Origin: Ipomoea triloba
Taxonomy: Eukaryota > Streptophyta > Magnoliopsida > Solanales > Convolvulaceae
Direction: 5' to 3'
DNA length: 64,000 bases
Assembly (NCBI RefSeq): GCF_003576645.1
Contig: NC_044927.1
Span: forward strand, 13,602,581 to 13,666,580
The translations under genes were made by a program, and so were the position numbers. Numbering within the stretch: position 1 is the first letter of the stretch; every line of letters begins with the position of its first letter. The notes beneath the pieces were generated by a model. That model was not told where the DNA came from, made no database searches, and worked only from the letters and a program-made list of their open reading frames with translations. This document shows positions 34,670 to 47,419 of this stretch, piece by piece.

Positions 34670-37600
34670 TTACAAATTATTAAATACCTCTTTGTAAACT
34701 ACATTAGTGGTCGACTTAGTAGTACTATCTAACTCATCACAAATCATGAATTTGAGACCATTAGGATTACTAACTCTAGATGCATCAACATATAACTGTC
34801 CATAGACAAAAACTGGTTTTTTTTTAGTAGGAGTCCAACATGAGATAAGGTTTGTCCTTGACTTTTATTTATCGTCATTGCTTATGACAGCATCACTGGA
34901 AATTGTCTTCTCTTAAACTTGAATGGCAACTTGGGATCTGATGGAGTCATTGTCATTCGAGGAACCAATACTATAGTACCTGAGTGATCACCTCTGGAAA
35001 TCTTTGCTTCTATTACATGTTCTGAAAGCTGAGTGACTATTAACCTAGTCCCATTACATAGTCCTAGAGAGTGATCTATGTTTCTTAGTAACATAATAGG
35101 AGATCCCACCTTCAATGTCAAGGAGTGGTTTGGTATGCCAGAAGCTCTTATACCATTAAGGAATTCTAGAGTGTGGACATCAGCCAAAATGCCATTGGTA
35201 GACTCAGAGTTACATACTGTGTCGCAACTCAAGTATGTTCGACTCTCTACATCATGCATGTCACTCATGTATTGGTTGACAACATTTACAACATCTAGGG
35301 TTGGTGCTAGAATTGCACGACTTTCTAAAAAAGTATGATCAACACTTTTATTTGAAAACATTGGAAATGTGCTTTGAACTATTGCTGCAATGGGATCATT
35401 GTTAGAGGACAATAACATGTTCGACGGGATATCAATCTCAGCAAAACCATCTTCTTGTTCACCAATTGTACCATCTTCAATTGATGCAATCCATTTTGCA
35501 AAAACGTCAAGTTTTTCAAATTCAGCAGCATCACCAATAGTGTTCAAACGAAGGTTCTTAGTCAACTTCAATTCAAAACCTTGCAATTGTCCCACAAATA
35601 AGAAGAATTAATGGTTGCCGCCACAATGTCTTGCCTTGTACCTTTAGGAACAACGGACAATATTTGTCTAAATCCCCCCCTAAAACAATATAATAGTCTT
35701 ACCACCAAATGCTTGATATGCACTTCTTGGATTAACAAACCTTAATAAGTCTCTCATTGTTCTATCCAACGCTTCAAAACAATGTTTGTGCATCATCGGT
35801 GCCTCATCCCAAATTATTAATCTAGCTCTAATGATCAACTCTGCCAAATTAGTGCCAGACCCTATGTTACATGTTGAGTCTTCTGTTATGGAAATTGGTA
35901 TTGCAAACCTTGAGTGTGCAGTCCTGGTAATGAAGCTATACCGCTAGAAGCAACATTCAAGACGATTTCACCTTTCGACCGCAATGTTGAAGATAGAGCT
36001 TTCCATACAAATGTTTTCCCAGTGCCACCATACCCATATACAAAAAACATACCACCCTTGTTTCTCATAGCATCTTCAATGACTGAATCATAAACCACCC
36101 TTTGTTCGTTAGTAAGTTTGCTTGCCAAAAGGACACTCTCTTCAGCCAAAGCTTGGCGATTATAATCCAACTCTTCGAACAACAGTCTATTTCCAGAGTT
36201 CATTGATTAGTCAAAATTCGATAGAGGCATTGGTGGGAATTCTTTCAAAGACCAATTTAGGACTTGTAGTAATTGCTCAATCTCAATCAGCGCAAAATTT
36301 TTCTTATCATCATCATTTAAGATAAGTTCCGTAGTTACGAAAAATTACAGTTATGAATATAATGAATATGAAATATCACATATATCATGTAGAGAATTGA
36401 AAAAACATATACACAAACATAAATGACATACCATTATTTTGAAGTAATCTTCGTTGGCTAATGTTTGCGTTTTCAACAAGATCTTGCCATACCAAACCCC
36501 ACACTACTTCTGGCCTATCCAATGAATTGGTTGTCAATAATGTGACAATGAGTTTTCTCATTGATTGAGCAGAAGACCAATGACTTGCCTCCTCAAATGC
36601 ATCAATGTATTCTTTATCATCATCTAGTAATCCCCTTGCATAACATGCATCTCTGAATGTTTCATACTCAACTCCATTAAATGTACGAGGGTCTTGAAAA
36701 CATGTTGGTCCACGAACTATATTAAGAAGGCATCTCATATAATATAACTCACCAGTACCAAGAGGTACATAAAAAATGATGCCAATTGAAAACCCCTTTT
36801 TCATTGGATGCCACTCTTTACTATCTTTTTTCCATACAAACTTTGTAGGCATTTCAGTGTAGGTCAACAATTTAGCGGTAGAATATTTTTTGTTTGCCTC
36901 AAACCACCCTATAAACATGCTCTGGCCAACAGTACATTTATTTATGATATCATTGACAGAATCGTCGTCCTGGAATATAATAGATTGGCAATCAGGCAAG
37001 TGGAAGCTCAACCTTTTAACGGGCGGTGTCCTGTATTGCAGTTCAAATCCTAGCAGGCGCCATGCTGCCTCACATGCATATACATACCTGCAATCGTAGT
37101 ACATGTTTATTTCATCAACCACTTCATTACCATCTGCGTCCACAGTCCTCTTGTAAAATTCAGCGGTGACACAGTAATTTCCTTTGTTAACATACTTAAA
37201 AAGGTATTTGATTGACCTAGATTGGTTACACCACTCAACATTCATGTGCGCCCTATACTTTAAAAGCAACGCTATGTTGTGTGGCACAACGTATCTATTG
37301 TCTAGCTGGATACCGTTCTTCATAACTGTTCTACCTGCATCACGACGCTGATACACTGGGTAGCCATCTGCATCAAAACTTAAAGCACTAGAAAACTTTT
37401 TTGGAAAGTGTTTGGAACACCTCCCATTGACCATGCAAGGTGATTTTTTCCTTAGAGCTCGACGTGAGCCATGTATCATGAATTCTTCAACTACATCATA
37501 GTATTCTTTGTCAGAGTCCTTGCAAGGAATCTTAGCAAATATTGTATCATCCATGAAGTCCGGTGAGCTGTTGATTTCATTCTTTTCTAAGAACAATAGT

Positions 37601-38412
37601 ATGTGTGCATGTGGAAGACCACGCTTTTGAAATTCCACTGTGTAGATAACTGCAACACCAGTACATAAGAAATTTAGCCAAAAGTGAAATATTGGCAATG
37701 TAGTTATCATGCATACAAATGTTAAAAATGTACCCGCTCGAACGGGACCAAATAATTTACCACCTTTTAACTCCTTGATTAAGCAATCCAATTTCATCTT
37801 AAAAACGCGGTTGACAATATCAAGCCGGTCGTCCGCTCTTAAGTTCCTACCAGTTCCAAATCTTTGTATTTCTGGCCACTTAGAGTTACATGTGAATGTA
37901 ATAAAGAGATTAGGATAACCTATCCATCGGCATATGGTCATAGCATCCTGGTAGTTCTGTATCATGTATCTTGCACTGCCTGTGAAGCTAGATGGTAAAA
38001 TAATCCGTTTACCTTGTGTGCTAAGATCGACTTCACCCCTAGTTAGTGCATCAGAAATACCTTTGTAAGCCTCACACCTAAGTGCCTTTTGGTTTGTCCT
38101 TATGTAGATTAGCCTTCTAGATTCAACCATGGTGTAAGCATTAACTAAAAATTGTTGGAACAATCTTCTCGAAAACAAAATTGTTGATATCTCAGATTGT
38201 CTTTCATGAATCTTAAATGAGAAATAATCCCTTGCCGTGACACGTTGCCTCCCACCATTTAGATTATTAGATCTTCTAACAAATTGTATATCTTCCCTGT
38301 ACTCGTCTTCGCCGTAAGGGAATAAAATTGGGTATTGCAATGGTAGGTAAGAAGGATGTAACTCACTTATACATTTCAATAGACCAGATTTCGACTCAAC
38401 CACAATGTCCCT
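34670..38412 (-). pseudogene. Helitron RepHel transposase (HUH Rep plus PIF1 helicase), broken
   Basis: The Rep part (38403-36385) has PLQYPILFPYGEDEYR, the HUH motif GLPHAHILLFLE (about residue 262) and the two-tyrosine block IKYLFKYVNKG (Tyr about 400 and 404). An intron-like insert lies just before AVIYTVEFQ. The PIF1 part (36330-34670) has Walker A GYGGTGKTF, IIWDEAPM, VGSPIMLLRN and INKSQGQT. Breaks: the N-terminal zinc region is absent, the gene starting right after the RPA gene; a TAA just before MNSGNR (36204); a frameshift at the G-run near 35680; a further shift near 35590; and a TAA near 34885. Compared with Helitron 1, this copy keeps the C-terminal two-thirds that the other lacks. 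It would cut, join and unwind DNA in rolling-circle transposition. Confidence 0.9.
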
Positions 38413-38674
38413 ATTACTTACCTAAATTGTCTTTATCTATTCTGGTATTTCACTTAACCATACACTATATATAGAATAATACTTGGTTCCTTGAAAGTTG
38501 TCATATGAAAACAGAACCTGCAAACAAATAAGAGACAACAATGCAATATAATAGATAGAGACAAATAGATTAAACATGAAATTAACATGTCATACATGGC
38601 ATCATTGTCTTAGGCACACTGAACTTCATCACCCTTGTTCACATTCTTAACAGAAATTCTTAGAGTAATTTTAA
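38413..38674 (-). other. Short spacer between RPA and Rep genes, probable deletion scar
   Basis: Only about 260 bases, where Helitron 1 has the Rep N-terminal exons. Nothing else is recognised. Confidence 0.5.
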
Positions 38675-41630
38675 TTAGGACAATTTCTCCTTCTCGATAG
38701 TAGCTTCCTTTGTCTTCTTTGAAGTTTTTGTTGATGAAAAATCATCAAGAAGACTTCTCTTGACAGGTCCACTTCCACTTTGAGTAAATTCCTTCGCAGA
38801 ATCCTGTTGAGTGATAGGGCTCTACACTTCATCGTCGAAAACAAACTCCTATTTTATAGGAACACAAAATTAAGATAAATTAGGTGCCATCATGACATAT
38901 AAAAACCAAAACTTAGATTTACGTTAAATTCCATAAAATGACCTCTTCATCGTCTTTTGCATCTAATCCATGCTTGGCATTATCTTCATTTTCAGATTCC
39001 TCTAGTAGTTGGGGGCAGTGGGCATCGACTAAGGCCGGATCGTTAACAATTTTCATGACTCAAAAGGTGTTATGCATATTTTGGAACTGCTGCTTTCGTA
39101 CTGAGATCCGGAATGCCATTGAGGAACCTTTAAGTGCCAATATTTTGGGTGGAAAAACCTGCATATAAGATGAATTTTTTGAATCTTTATTATATATAGA
39201 ATGATTCTCAAGAACTGTTAAAAAAAGAGAAATTACTCATTCTTACATGTCTACATACCCTAGGATGTCTCTCGTGCAGCACGCTTGCAGGGACACCGAC
39301 TAACTGTTCACACTCTCTATCCCAGAGCAGGAATAGAGTATTTCCATCCCCGTGTACGAATCGTACCTTCACCCTATAGCGCAAAATTCCTTCCCCATGA
39401 TGACGCTTACACTTGTCACATGCCAAAAAGCCATCGTTATCAAGTTCAACTTTCTTGTTGCAACCCTTTTCTTGGCATGAGGTATAACACCATCCCTTTT
39501 CTCGGTCAATGTCCACAATTTTTGCAACCACCCAGTAGTCTCCATATTGTACTTAAACAATCAGCCATTAATACCCGATCACAGTAAATAACTTCATACA
39601 ACTCACATGATATTGAATAAAATTCATACTTGTTTTAATGTATAGATCTCAGAAAGTTTGCTCACTACCATTGAACCACTTGTGAAGGTATCAACAGAGT
39701 GAGTTTGTGATAGGCTTGAGTTTGTGTTGATACTCCTTAATGGAGTTTCTAGATCACTTATACTAAATAAAACAATTAGATGATTTTCAAGCTACAATTT
39801 TGTAAATTAAACTATATATAGTAGTTAACAATGCATTGACTATTGAATTAACAACATATATTTATCTATTCACCTTTCCTTGAACTATATGAATTCAGGT
39901 TTATCCTCATTTATCCAGATTTGGGTAGCATCATATGAGCTCGACAGCTTCACATCTCCATCTACATGGTATGAGATTTTGTGACTGCCTACTTACAGGT
40001 AACTAATTATTTTTAAGCATTTAAGTATAAGGTCCCAGTATTACCCCTGATGTCCCTTTTCAGCCTACACAATTGTATTAGCACAATAACAGGGCCAGTA
40101 TAGTGATTGTTATACCATGGTTCAATTTTTGACACGTGCGAGTCCCATACCGTACATCTTAACTGCTTCTGCCTATGAATCATGATCAGTGAAAAAAACA
40201 ATGTCAAAAAACAGTTTAGTTTAATAATGATTGACATAATATAATAACTTATAATTAAAGTAATGGTCTCACTTGTCGTCCTCTAACACAAAATCTATCA
40301 GCCTTGACGGTTTGCCGGCAATGAATTTATCTTCTGGAGCATGTACCTCTGGAGCATGTACCTCCACCAGCCTTCCTATTACATCTAAATTCTCAAGTAA
40401 TAGTTCAAGGATTTAGTCTCAAACTTGTAGTAAGGTTCGACTAACTGTTTGTGAAAAGCAAAAAAAAAAAAATTGCTTACCAATTAGAATTTTATCATCA
40501 AAATTTTCTGGATTTTTAAGTTCAGAAAATGGCTTAAGTCGGAAGATAATTCTCGGAATATTTATATGTTTATATTCCCGGACTTCAGTGGACTCACTGA
40601 ACTTTATCATAAGTTTCTTGTCGCACGTTTTATAGGTGTAGAATGCCGTTATAGCCAAGAAGCCTTTTACCAAGTAGACTCTACCTTCTTTGAACGTCTT
40701 GTCAAATTGTTGGACACAAATTACCGAAATATGTCCGTGAACAAAACTACCTTGCAAAAACATAATAAATTTCATTCAGCTTCCTTTGTAAGTAGATTAA
40801 AACTTCTTCTTTTTTATTAGATATCATTTAGGGTATACTGTGAGATTATAAGCCAACTTCTCACACAACATTACTTAATTTCCATTTGTGAGAATCAACA
40901 ATTTCTGATTAATTCTTATATTTAAATTGTTTGCAGGTTCTTTATGACTTACCATGGAATGCAGTAAGTTTTTCTGCTTTTAATTAATTTAAGTTATGAC
41001 AACCGTTTTCAGTTATGGTTGGATTTAAGCATAGTAATTACTAAACTGCAAATTTTAAAATCTTCTGACCCTGTGAGAAATAAAAGTCATTATTTTTATA
41101 CTTCAATACCAATATTTAATAAAATAAACGATTAGGAGCATGTGTAAAAATTGATTCTCTATATTCTTTGTACAGTAACTATTTCTTATGGCTCATACAA
41201 TTGTTTTTAGTTTGCACTGAATTTATTTTCCATACCTATGTAGGTATTTGTTACAAACAACAGGACATCATGTTAGACTTGAGTGGCCATGGTTTTACCA
41301 GAATAAGAGGCCATGCTTTTATCAAATTCAGGTATCGACCTTATATAATTATATAAGATTCATACCGTGATGTAATATATTTTCTGTTATAAGAACTAAT
41401 ATGTAACTGGTAAAGAGATTGCAACCATTAACTAAACTGATAAAAGGACTTTGCAGTAACAAACATGCTCATAAGATTACCTCTTTGTCATGGAAGAGGC
41501 ATTCGCGCAACTTGATAGAATTGGTAACAACACGATCGGGGATCAAATAGGTTCGAACGCACCGCAATTTGATTGCACATTTCAGCCGCATTGGTGAAAG
41601 TTCATTGGCAGTGATGAACAAAGGCGCCAT
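38675..41630 (-). pseudogene. Helitron 2 RPA70-like gene, nonsense codon in last exon
   Basis: Same architecture as the gene at 7840-10195. The first exon begins MAPLFITANELSPMRLK (41630) and ends at about 41480. Later exons are about 40753-40480 (FLAITAFYTYKTC), 40390-40274 (RLIDFVLEDDK), 40180-40045 (RCTVWDSHVSK), about 39990-39890 (SSSYDATQIW), 39760-39640, 39545-39258 and 39160-38938. The 39545-39258 exon holds the zinc ribbon CQEKGCNKK / CDKC and FLLWDREC. The last exon, below about 38850, carries TAG at 38823-38825, removing the basic tail (KRSLLDDFSSTKTSKKTK) if translated. A 15-bp duplication near 40340 repeats the residues EVHAP. The core domains look complete, so a slightly shortened protein may still be made. 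Confidence 0.78.
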
Positions 41631-41993
41631 AGTTTCAGACTCTTGAATATAAGTATCGCAACTGGTAATTGTTTAATGGCTGTTGTATGTAGCTCATGGT
41701 ATAAAGACATATTTATAGTCTGTCAATGGTAATGAATCGGAAACCAAAGATCATAATAACATTAATGGAAGCAAACGAATAGCCAGCTATTTTAAAAATT
41801 GATCAGACTTCAATGTAAACAATTTAATAGATAGGAAGTCTAAAACATTAAGGAGTCTAATTCCCAAAAATGACTCTTCGTATAACCTCTTCTTTTCCAA
41901 CACCGTATTGCAAAATCGTTGGGCGCAGATTTTATTTTAGTAATACGACACCATTTATCCACAATTCTTGGGCGGGAACTTTTCACCAAAGGA

Positions 41994-42015
41994 TTTTGCT
42001 TTATTATAGATAGGA
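41994..42015 (-). other. Helitron 2 5' terminus
   Basis: Minus strand reads TCCTATCTATAATAAAGC after an A at 42016. A close match to the 5' end of Helitron 1 and to known plant Helitrons. Confidence 0.85.
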
Positions 42016-42384
42016 TTTAATTAATCTATATTAAATATTAATTTTGTTTTAATCATCTTGATGAGATGATATTATTTATGTTTAATAATATAAAATATAT
42101 GTATAAATATTTAACAAAAATATATAAATATATTTTAAGTTTAATTAAGGGTAAAATAGTAAATAAGAAGATTTGCCTATTCGTGAGAACTCAGGAATAG
42201 GTTAATACCAAGGGGGGTATGATAATAACTATTACCCTTGCAAGGGTAATAGCTCATTCCGAGGAACAATGTTTCTGGGAATAAAAAGCATTACCAAACA
42301 AAGGAATATGCCTATTCCCGGGAATGCTATGCCATTGCAGGCCTATTATGCGAACCAAACATGCAGTTAGAGACACAACATGAT

Positions 42385-43560
42385 GAGCCAAAGAAAGTGG
42401 ATGGATTGACGTGAACCTGAAGGGCGAGGTGGTTTCGAGGTTTGGTAGAAAAGGGTCGACGATGTTTGCGATTACTTTGTGGCAGATCTAGAGGTGGAGG
42501 AATGCATTCGTTTTCAACAATGAAGATCATATTGCCAACATGTTGAAGTCTAATGAGTTCAACGATACCTGTAATGCCTTTGTAGCGGCAAGGGCGGTGT
42601 GCGGTAGTCGAACCATGGCTAGGGATGTTAAAGTAAGTTGGGGGAGACCTCTAGAAAACGTCATCACTCTCAATGTTGATGGAAGCTTCATACACAACGC
42701 GACCTCAGCAGGTTGTCCTAGCTATTGTTATTAGAGATGATCATGGCAACTGGCTAGGAGAATTTGGGTGTTATATCCTAACTACCAAGGTGGCCGTTAC
42801 AGAGAACTAGGCAATCCTTAAAAGGATGGAATGGACCTAAGACAAGGGGTTCAGGAAAGTTATTGTTCTAAGAGACTTAAGCAACGTCATCAGATGGATC
42901 GATTAGAGGACCACTATGTTGGGAAGTCATTCAAATTAGAAGCCTTCTTTCTTTAACCTATTTTTTAGGATCATTATAGCTTATTTTTTCCTCACATTAA
43001 TAAGATCATGGAACGTGTAATATTCTCTATTTCACATTCCTATTCCTGCGGCTCTCATATGTGGCTGAAAATGAAGCATGTTGTTGGATGGCTTGCTGTA
43101 ATTATCAATGGGAAAGAAACACCCAAGACTCTCTTTCTCCTCTTTAATTCGTTTGTCCTATTGTCTGAGCATAGTCAGGTTCACCTATGCTATAGCTGGT
43201 GCGAGCTAACTGTAGCAAGTCTGTGTTGCCCGTCGAAAGCGTGCCGAAAATTCTAACTGCACCGTCACCGGAAAATTGCTTTTAAGGAAGTGTTTAATAA
43301 ACACGCCACAGACTTTTCCAAGTTTCTTCTTTCTTTTCGTTTTCAAGCTTGCATTCTTTTTGTTTTCAAGCTTGCATGCTTTGAACACATTGTTTCAGGT
43401 CCAACACACTAATCAATAGGTGCAAAGCTTTGAGAGGCAGAAACTGGGATATCTCCTTCCATCATGAGCAAAATGTGGTGGTTGATACATTGGCGGAAAA
43501 GGTTTGTCGCTCAAAAACCACGTGGGCCGATTGTATGTGAGGAACCCCCTCCTAGTTTCA
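42385..43560 (+). pseudogene. LINE-type RNase H / C-terminal domain relic
   Basis: Fragments resemble the end of plant non-LTR retrotransposon proteins: ITLWQI-stop-RWRNAFVFNNE, then VKVSWGRPLENVITLNVDGSF (RNase H start with its first Asp) at about 42630-42700, GVIRDDHGNWLGEFG in another frame, and INRCKALRGRNWDI...VVVDTLAEKV at 43412-43502. Several stops and frameshifts, and an unrelated stretch of about 400 bases (43000-43390) splits it. Confidence 0.75.
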
Positions 43561-43638
43561 GGAATGTGTTGCTGGAGGATCGGACTCGGTTGGCATACCT
43601 GATAACCTTTTTATTTGTCTATATTTGACTCCCCCCCN

Positions 43639-44862
43639 TTTTTTTTTTTTTTTTTTTTCCTTCTTCCCCATTCTTCTTTAATTTATTTCTCCTCCTTCTG
43701 CCCTATCACTTGTTTCTCTTTCTTCCTATTTTCTTCTTCGTTTCTCCTTCTTCCGTGTTTCATCGTCATTTCTCCTTCTAGGTTTTGTTTATTGCAATAT
43801 GATCTCTTATCAGTCTGTAAACTTTTAATTTTAGTGCCTAGCACATTAATTAGCCGCAACTTTTGAACTCATGTATGAACTGATCTGAAGCAACTCTTTG
43901 TACATCAATTTTCTCTATGGTCTAACAGTGTGATATCTCCGAAAAGGACTACGTACTGTATGTTAACCGAAAGTGTGTATTTGATTTAATTAACTGGAAC
44001 TTTTTTTCTTTTTTCTTTTTTCTTTTTATGGGCGCATATGCATGTAGCTAGAACCTCAGTAACAAGGAGTTCATGTCCAAACACTTGCTGCTCCTTTAGT
44101 ATATCTTTTACTCATGATTAGCATTTACTATTTGGAAATAGTTCCCTGCCAATAGAATAGTATCTAAACATGGAAACTTGATTATGAAACCCTCTTGAAT
44201 ATTTTACAAGTATCATAGGACTCCAATCCAAACCGCAGCTGGTTGAAAGAAACAAGCTAAGTTACGTTTACTGAATAAAGCCTCTAATGACATGCAAGTC
44301 AGTCGGTTTTGTTGCATGTGATGAAAAGTCACTGACAGAGTTCAAGGCAGCATAAAAGGCCATCCACCAACACTGTTGACTCAAATATATCATCCGAACG
44401 AAGAAGAAGCTAAGCTATGGATGAGATCATTCACTACGAAATCCGCCTTTCATCTTCAATTCCATTGGATTTCAGCACTGCCATTCTTTGCACAGTTCGT
44501 CCATCTGTACACTTGTGTGGCTTTCGTCGTTGTTATTATGTATATACTTGAATTGGAACCATATATGTAATTCCTGTTTACTATTTGTGTACACAGACCA
44601 TAGTGCATAGTAATGAGCTTTATTTAAGAAATGATGTTTCATTGGTACAGTACAGTTTATATGAATAGAGGGAAATTAAAGCATATAAATTCTAGGGGAA
44701 ATTGTAATTTATGAAGAAGGAGAAACCACGATGAAAAACGGAAGAAGGAGAAACGAAGAAGAAAATAGGAAGAAGGATCAGAAACAAGTGATAGGGCGGA
44801 AATAGGAGAAATGAAGAAGAATGGCGGAAGAAGAAAATTAAAAAAAAAAAAAAAAAAAGACT
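43639..44862. mobile_element. Non-coding element with about 150-bp inverted repeats
   Basis: The CT-rich left arm (43639-43790) and GA-rich right arm (44704-44862) are reverse complements over about 150 bases with indels; shared core AAACGAAGAAGAAAATAGGA. The interior (43791-44703) has no gene. A homopolymer of T follows an N at 43638, so the left boundary is uncertain. It resembles a foldback or MULE-type non-autonomous element; no target duplication was found. Confidence 0.6.
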
Positions 44863-45049
44863 ATGGTGGAAGGAGAAAGGGAAAAGGGAAAATAGAAAGT
44901 AAAAATAAAATTACAGTTTTACCTTTACTAAAAGGTCCAATATTACGGGTTCCGTAAGAGAATTTATAATATATTTCAGGTTTTGAAAATTGTAGGCGAA
45001 CATTTACACCATTAAAAATTAAGGGGTAATATTGATAATTGATACTCCG

Positions 45050-45053
<4 letters not shown>
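44863..45053. other. AT-rich spacer, nothing recognised
   Basis: Purine-rich start, then AT-rich DNA running into a TA microsatellite. Confidence 0.5.
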
Positions 45054-45095
<42 letters not shown>

Positions 45096-45213
45096 GGACA
45101 TAAATTAAAATTTTTTCTCTTTTTATTGTTCGTGCTATACCTTTGCATTTATTTTGTAATAAATCTTATATAAGATTGTTTCATGCGTAATATATAATAA
45201 TTTTTAATTAAAG

Positions 45214-45248
<35 letters not shown>
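45054..45248. repeat. Two (TA)n tracts (45054-45090 and 45216-45248)
   Basis: Long TA runs separated by an AT-rich spacer. The second directly abuts the first GTGCA-array element. Confidence 0.93.
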
Positions 45249-45250
<2 letters not shown>

Positions 45251-46082
45251 ATTGCGTTCAGGTGCATACTGGCCGCCCAGGAGAGAACTGCGGACGAATC
45301 ACAGCGCGCCACGTGTCCGGAATGTAGTTGCACATAACGTTATAACTAGGTGCACGTAATGTTATAACTAGGTGCACATAGGTGCACCCAGGTGCATAAA
45401 TGTTAACAACGTAAATTACTTGCACCTGTAAGTGAAAATAGGTGCACACATGCAAGTAAAATGTATTACAAGTGCAAGTAAATTGTACAATGAGCATCAA
45501 TACTAAGTGCACCTAATGTTATAACTAGGTGCACATAGGTTGCAACCAGGTGCATGAATGTTAACACAGTAAATTACTTGCACAAGTGCAAGTAAAATGT
45601 ATTGTAGATGCCTGTAAAATGTATTACAGGTGCAAGTGAATTGTACAGTGAGCATCAATACTAAGTACACCTAATGTTGTAACTAGGTGCACCTAATGTT
45701 ATAACTAGGTGCAACCTATGTTATAACTAGGTGCACCTAAGTTGCACCAAGGTGCATGAATATTAACAACGTAAATTACTTGCATTTGTAAGTGAAAGTA
45801 TTTGTGAAAATAGGTGCATGAGTATTAATAAGGTAAATTACTTGCACTTGTAAGTAAAAATAGGTGCGAAAATAGGTGCACTTGTAAGTGAAACTAGGTG
45901 CACTTTTAAGTGAAACTAGGTGCACTTGTAAGTGAAACTAGGTGCACCAAAGTTCTAGTTATTTACGAAAATGCCACCGCGTCATTTTTTAAAAATTGCA
46001 TCTGATTCGTTGATCTGGACACGTGGACGGCTGTGGAGCGTTCTCATTTCCTACCTGGGCGAGAGTTCGCACGAGAGTGCAC

Positions 46083-46085
<3 letters not shown>
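45249..46085. mobile_element. TA-anchored element A with GGTGCAC array
   Basis: Bounded by (TA)n on both sides. Its ends are imperfect inverted repeats: GCCCAGGAGAGAAC...CCACGTGTCC at the left, and the same order on the opposite strand at the right. The interior is a degenerate array of AACTAGGTGCAC and AAGTGCAAGTAAA-type units. No ORF. This resembles the microsatellite-targeting Micron type described in rice, by architecture only. Confidence 0.6.

Positions 46086-46127
<42 letters not shown>
46086..46127. repeat. (TA)n microsatellite
   Basis: About 41 bases of TA between elements A and B. Confidence 0.95.
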
Positions 46128-46129
<2 letters not shown>

Positions 46130-46130
<1 letters not shown>

Positions 46131-46338
46131 GTTCAGGTGCGGCCGTGCTCTCCCGTGCGGTCACACACCACTCAATGTTACGAAATACACCACTTAATGT
46201 TAAGAAACACACCACAATGAAACACACCACAATGTTAAGAAACACACCACAGTGCATATTTGTGTGGTGTGTTTCTTAACATTGAGTGGTGTATTTTGTA
46301 ACATTGAGTGGTGTGAACCGCACGGCCGCACCTGAACC
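46130..46338. mobile_element. TA-anchored foldback element B
   Basis: Perfect 19-bp inverted ends GGTTCAGGTGCGGCCGTGC (46130-46148 and 46320-46338), directly between two (TA)n tracts. Inside, ACACCACTCAATGTTA-type units face their own reverse complement (right half AACATTGAGTGGTGT), so most of the element can fold on itself. Confidence 0.8.
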
Positions 46339-46340
46339 TG

Positions 46341-46344
<4 letters not shown>

Positions 46345-46373
<29 letters not shown>
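46345..46373. repeat. (TA)n microsatellite
   Basis: About 29 bases of TA between elements B and C. Confidence 0.95.
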
Positions 46374-46375
<2 letters not shown>

Positions 46376-46420
46376 ATGAGTTTTGGTGCGGAAACTTGTT
46401 CAAGTGCGAATATGCAGTTA

Positions 46421-46460
46421 GATTTGAGCCGTTGATCAATCTAGATCAATGGCTCAAATC
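46421..46460. repeat. 40-bp palindrome near the end of element C
   Basis: 17-base arms GATTTGAGCCGTTGATC and GATCAATGGCTCAAATC with a 6-base loop and one mismatch. Confidence 0.9.
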
Positions 46461-47078
46461 ATTGATTTTTTTTTTAAAACACGCGTATAACAACTAGTAC
46501 TCAAACTTATACTAAATCCTATACTCAATCTTGTACACTCTTTCTGGTGTTACTTTCACTACGCACCTTAATCATACAAATCACGCACCAAAGGAAAAGT
46601 ACACACCTAAAGAAGTAAAACCATGCACCTAAAGCTTTAGACTGATGCACTTAAGTTTTTCAGAATTGATGCACCTTAAGCACACAAAGCACGCACCTTA
46701 AGAAGTAAAGCAACGCACCCAAAACTTTAGACCAACGCACTATAAGTTTCAACAAAATACGCACCTTGAGATATCAACTGAAGAATTGACGCACCTTATT
46801 AAGCACAGAAACCATGCACCTTATGAAGAAAAATCACGCACCGTAAGTACAAGACCTACGTACCTTAAGCACAAACCCTACGCACCTTAAGTTTGCCCTA
46901 TATGGAAAATGAGAGCAAATTGTCATTTTGGTCCACTGACTATAGGGGTCCTATTAATTTACATCCAAGACTTTCAAAAGTGTTAATTGTATACCATGAC
47001 TTTTCAATTTGTATCAATTTTGGTCACTACGGTCAAATTATCGACCAAATTCGCCGGCCTAGTATTTTGTATACCATG

Positions 47079-47419
47079 ACTAGTCTAATTTTGGCAAGAT
47101 CAGAATAGTACATTAAATCAAAAAGAGTTTCAACAGCATTCTCCCATTCTATGTATTCGATTGGTCCTTTCTCACCAGTAAAGTTAGGAATTTCAAGGTT
47201 AATGTTTCCTAACTCTACAATATGCTGTTGGGTCGTTTGACATCTAGGATCCACTCTTCCTGCTAGTGGCAGGTGTCGCTCATCATTGTGCAGTGATTGC
47301 ACTTGCTGAGGGTGTTGCTCCAAATTAGTTATTCGTGTGAGTAACCTTTCCATGGCGAAGGTTAGAGCATCCATTTTAGGCTCTAATATCTGAGCTGTGT
47401 TTCGAACCTGTTCAGCCAT
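47079..47419 (-). pseudogene. Ty3-gypsy gag N-terminal fragment
   Basis: Minus frame starts MAEQVRNTAQILEPKMD (47419) and contains LEIPNFTGEKGPIEYIEWE and YYSDLAKIRLV, the conserved start of plant gypsy gag (retrotrans_gag family). It ends at the MULE inverted repeat, so only about 114 residues remain. The longer ORF to 47033 reads into the repeat. Confidence 0.75.

Larger units (their letters stand above)
34523..42015 (-). mobile_element. Helitron 2, complete termini, degraded transposase
   Basis: The minus-strand 5' end is TCCTATCTATAATAAAGC (42015) preceded by A. The 3' end is a short hairpin (CGTGC-ATC-GCACG) followed nine bases later by CTAG (34526-34523) and then T. Host A at 34522 and T at 42016 form the AT insertion site with no target duplication, as expected for a Helitron. 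Length 7493. It carries an RPA-like gene and a RepHel pseudogene in the same order as Helitron 1. Confidence 0.9.
33649..42362. mobile_element. Candidate inverted-repeat DNA element split by Helitron 2
   Basis: GCACGTTTGGTTCAC at 33649 and its imperfect reverse complement GCGAACCAAACATGC ending at 42362 bracket the Helitron. Without the Helitron the element would be about 1.2 kb. Both ends are rich in GGAATAG/CTATTCC motifs, as in several plant MITE and hAT-like families. No target duplication was confirmed, so the pairing is tentative. Confidence 0.45.
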
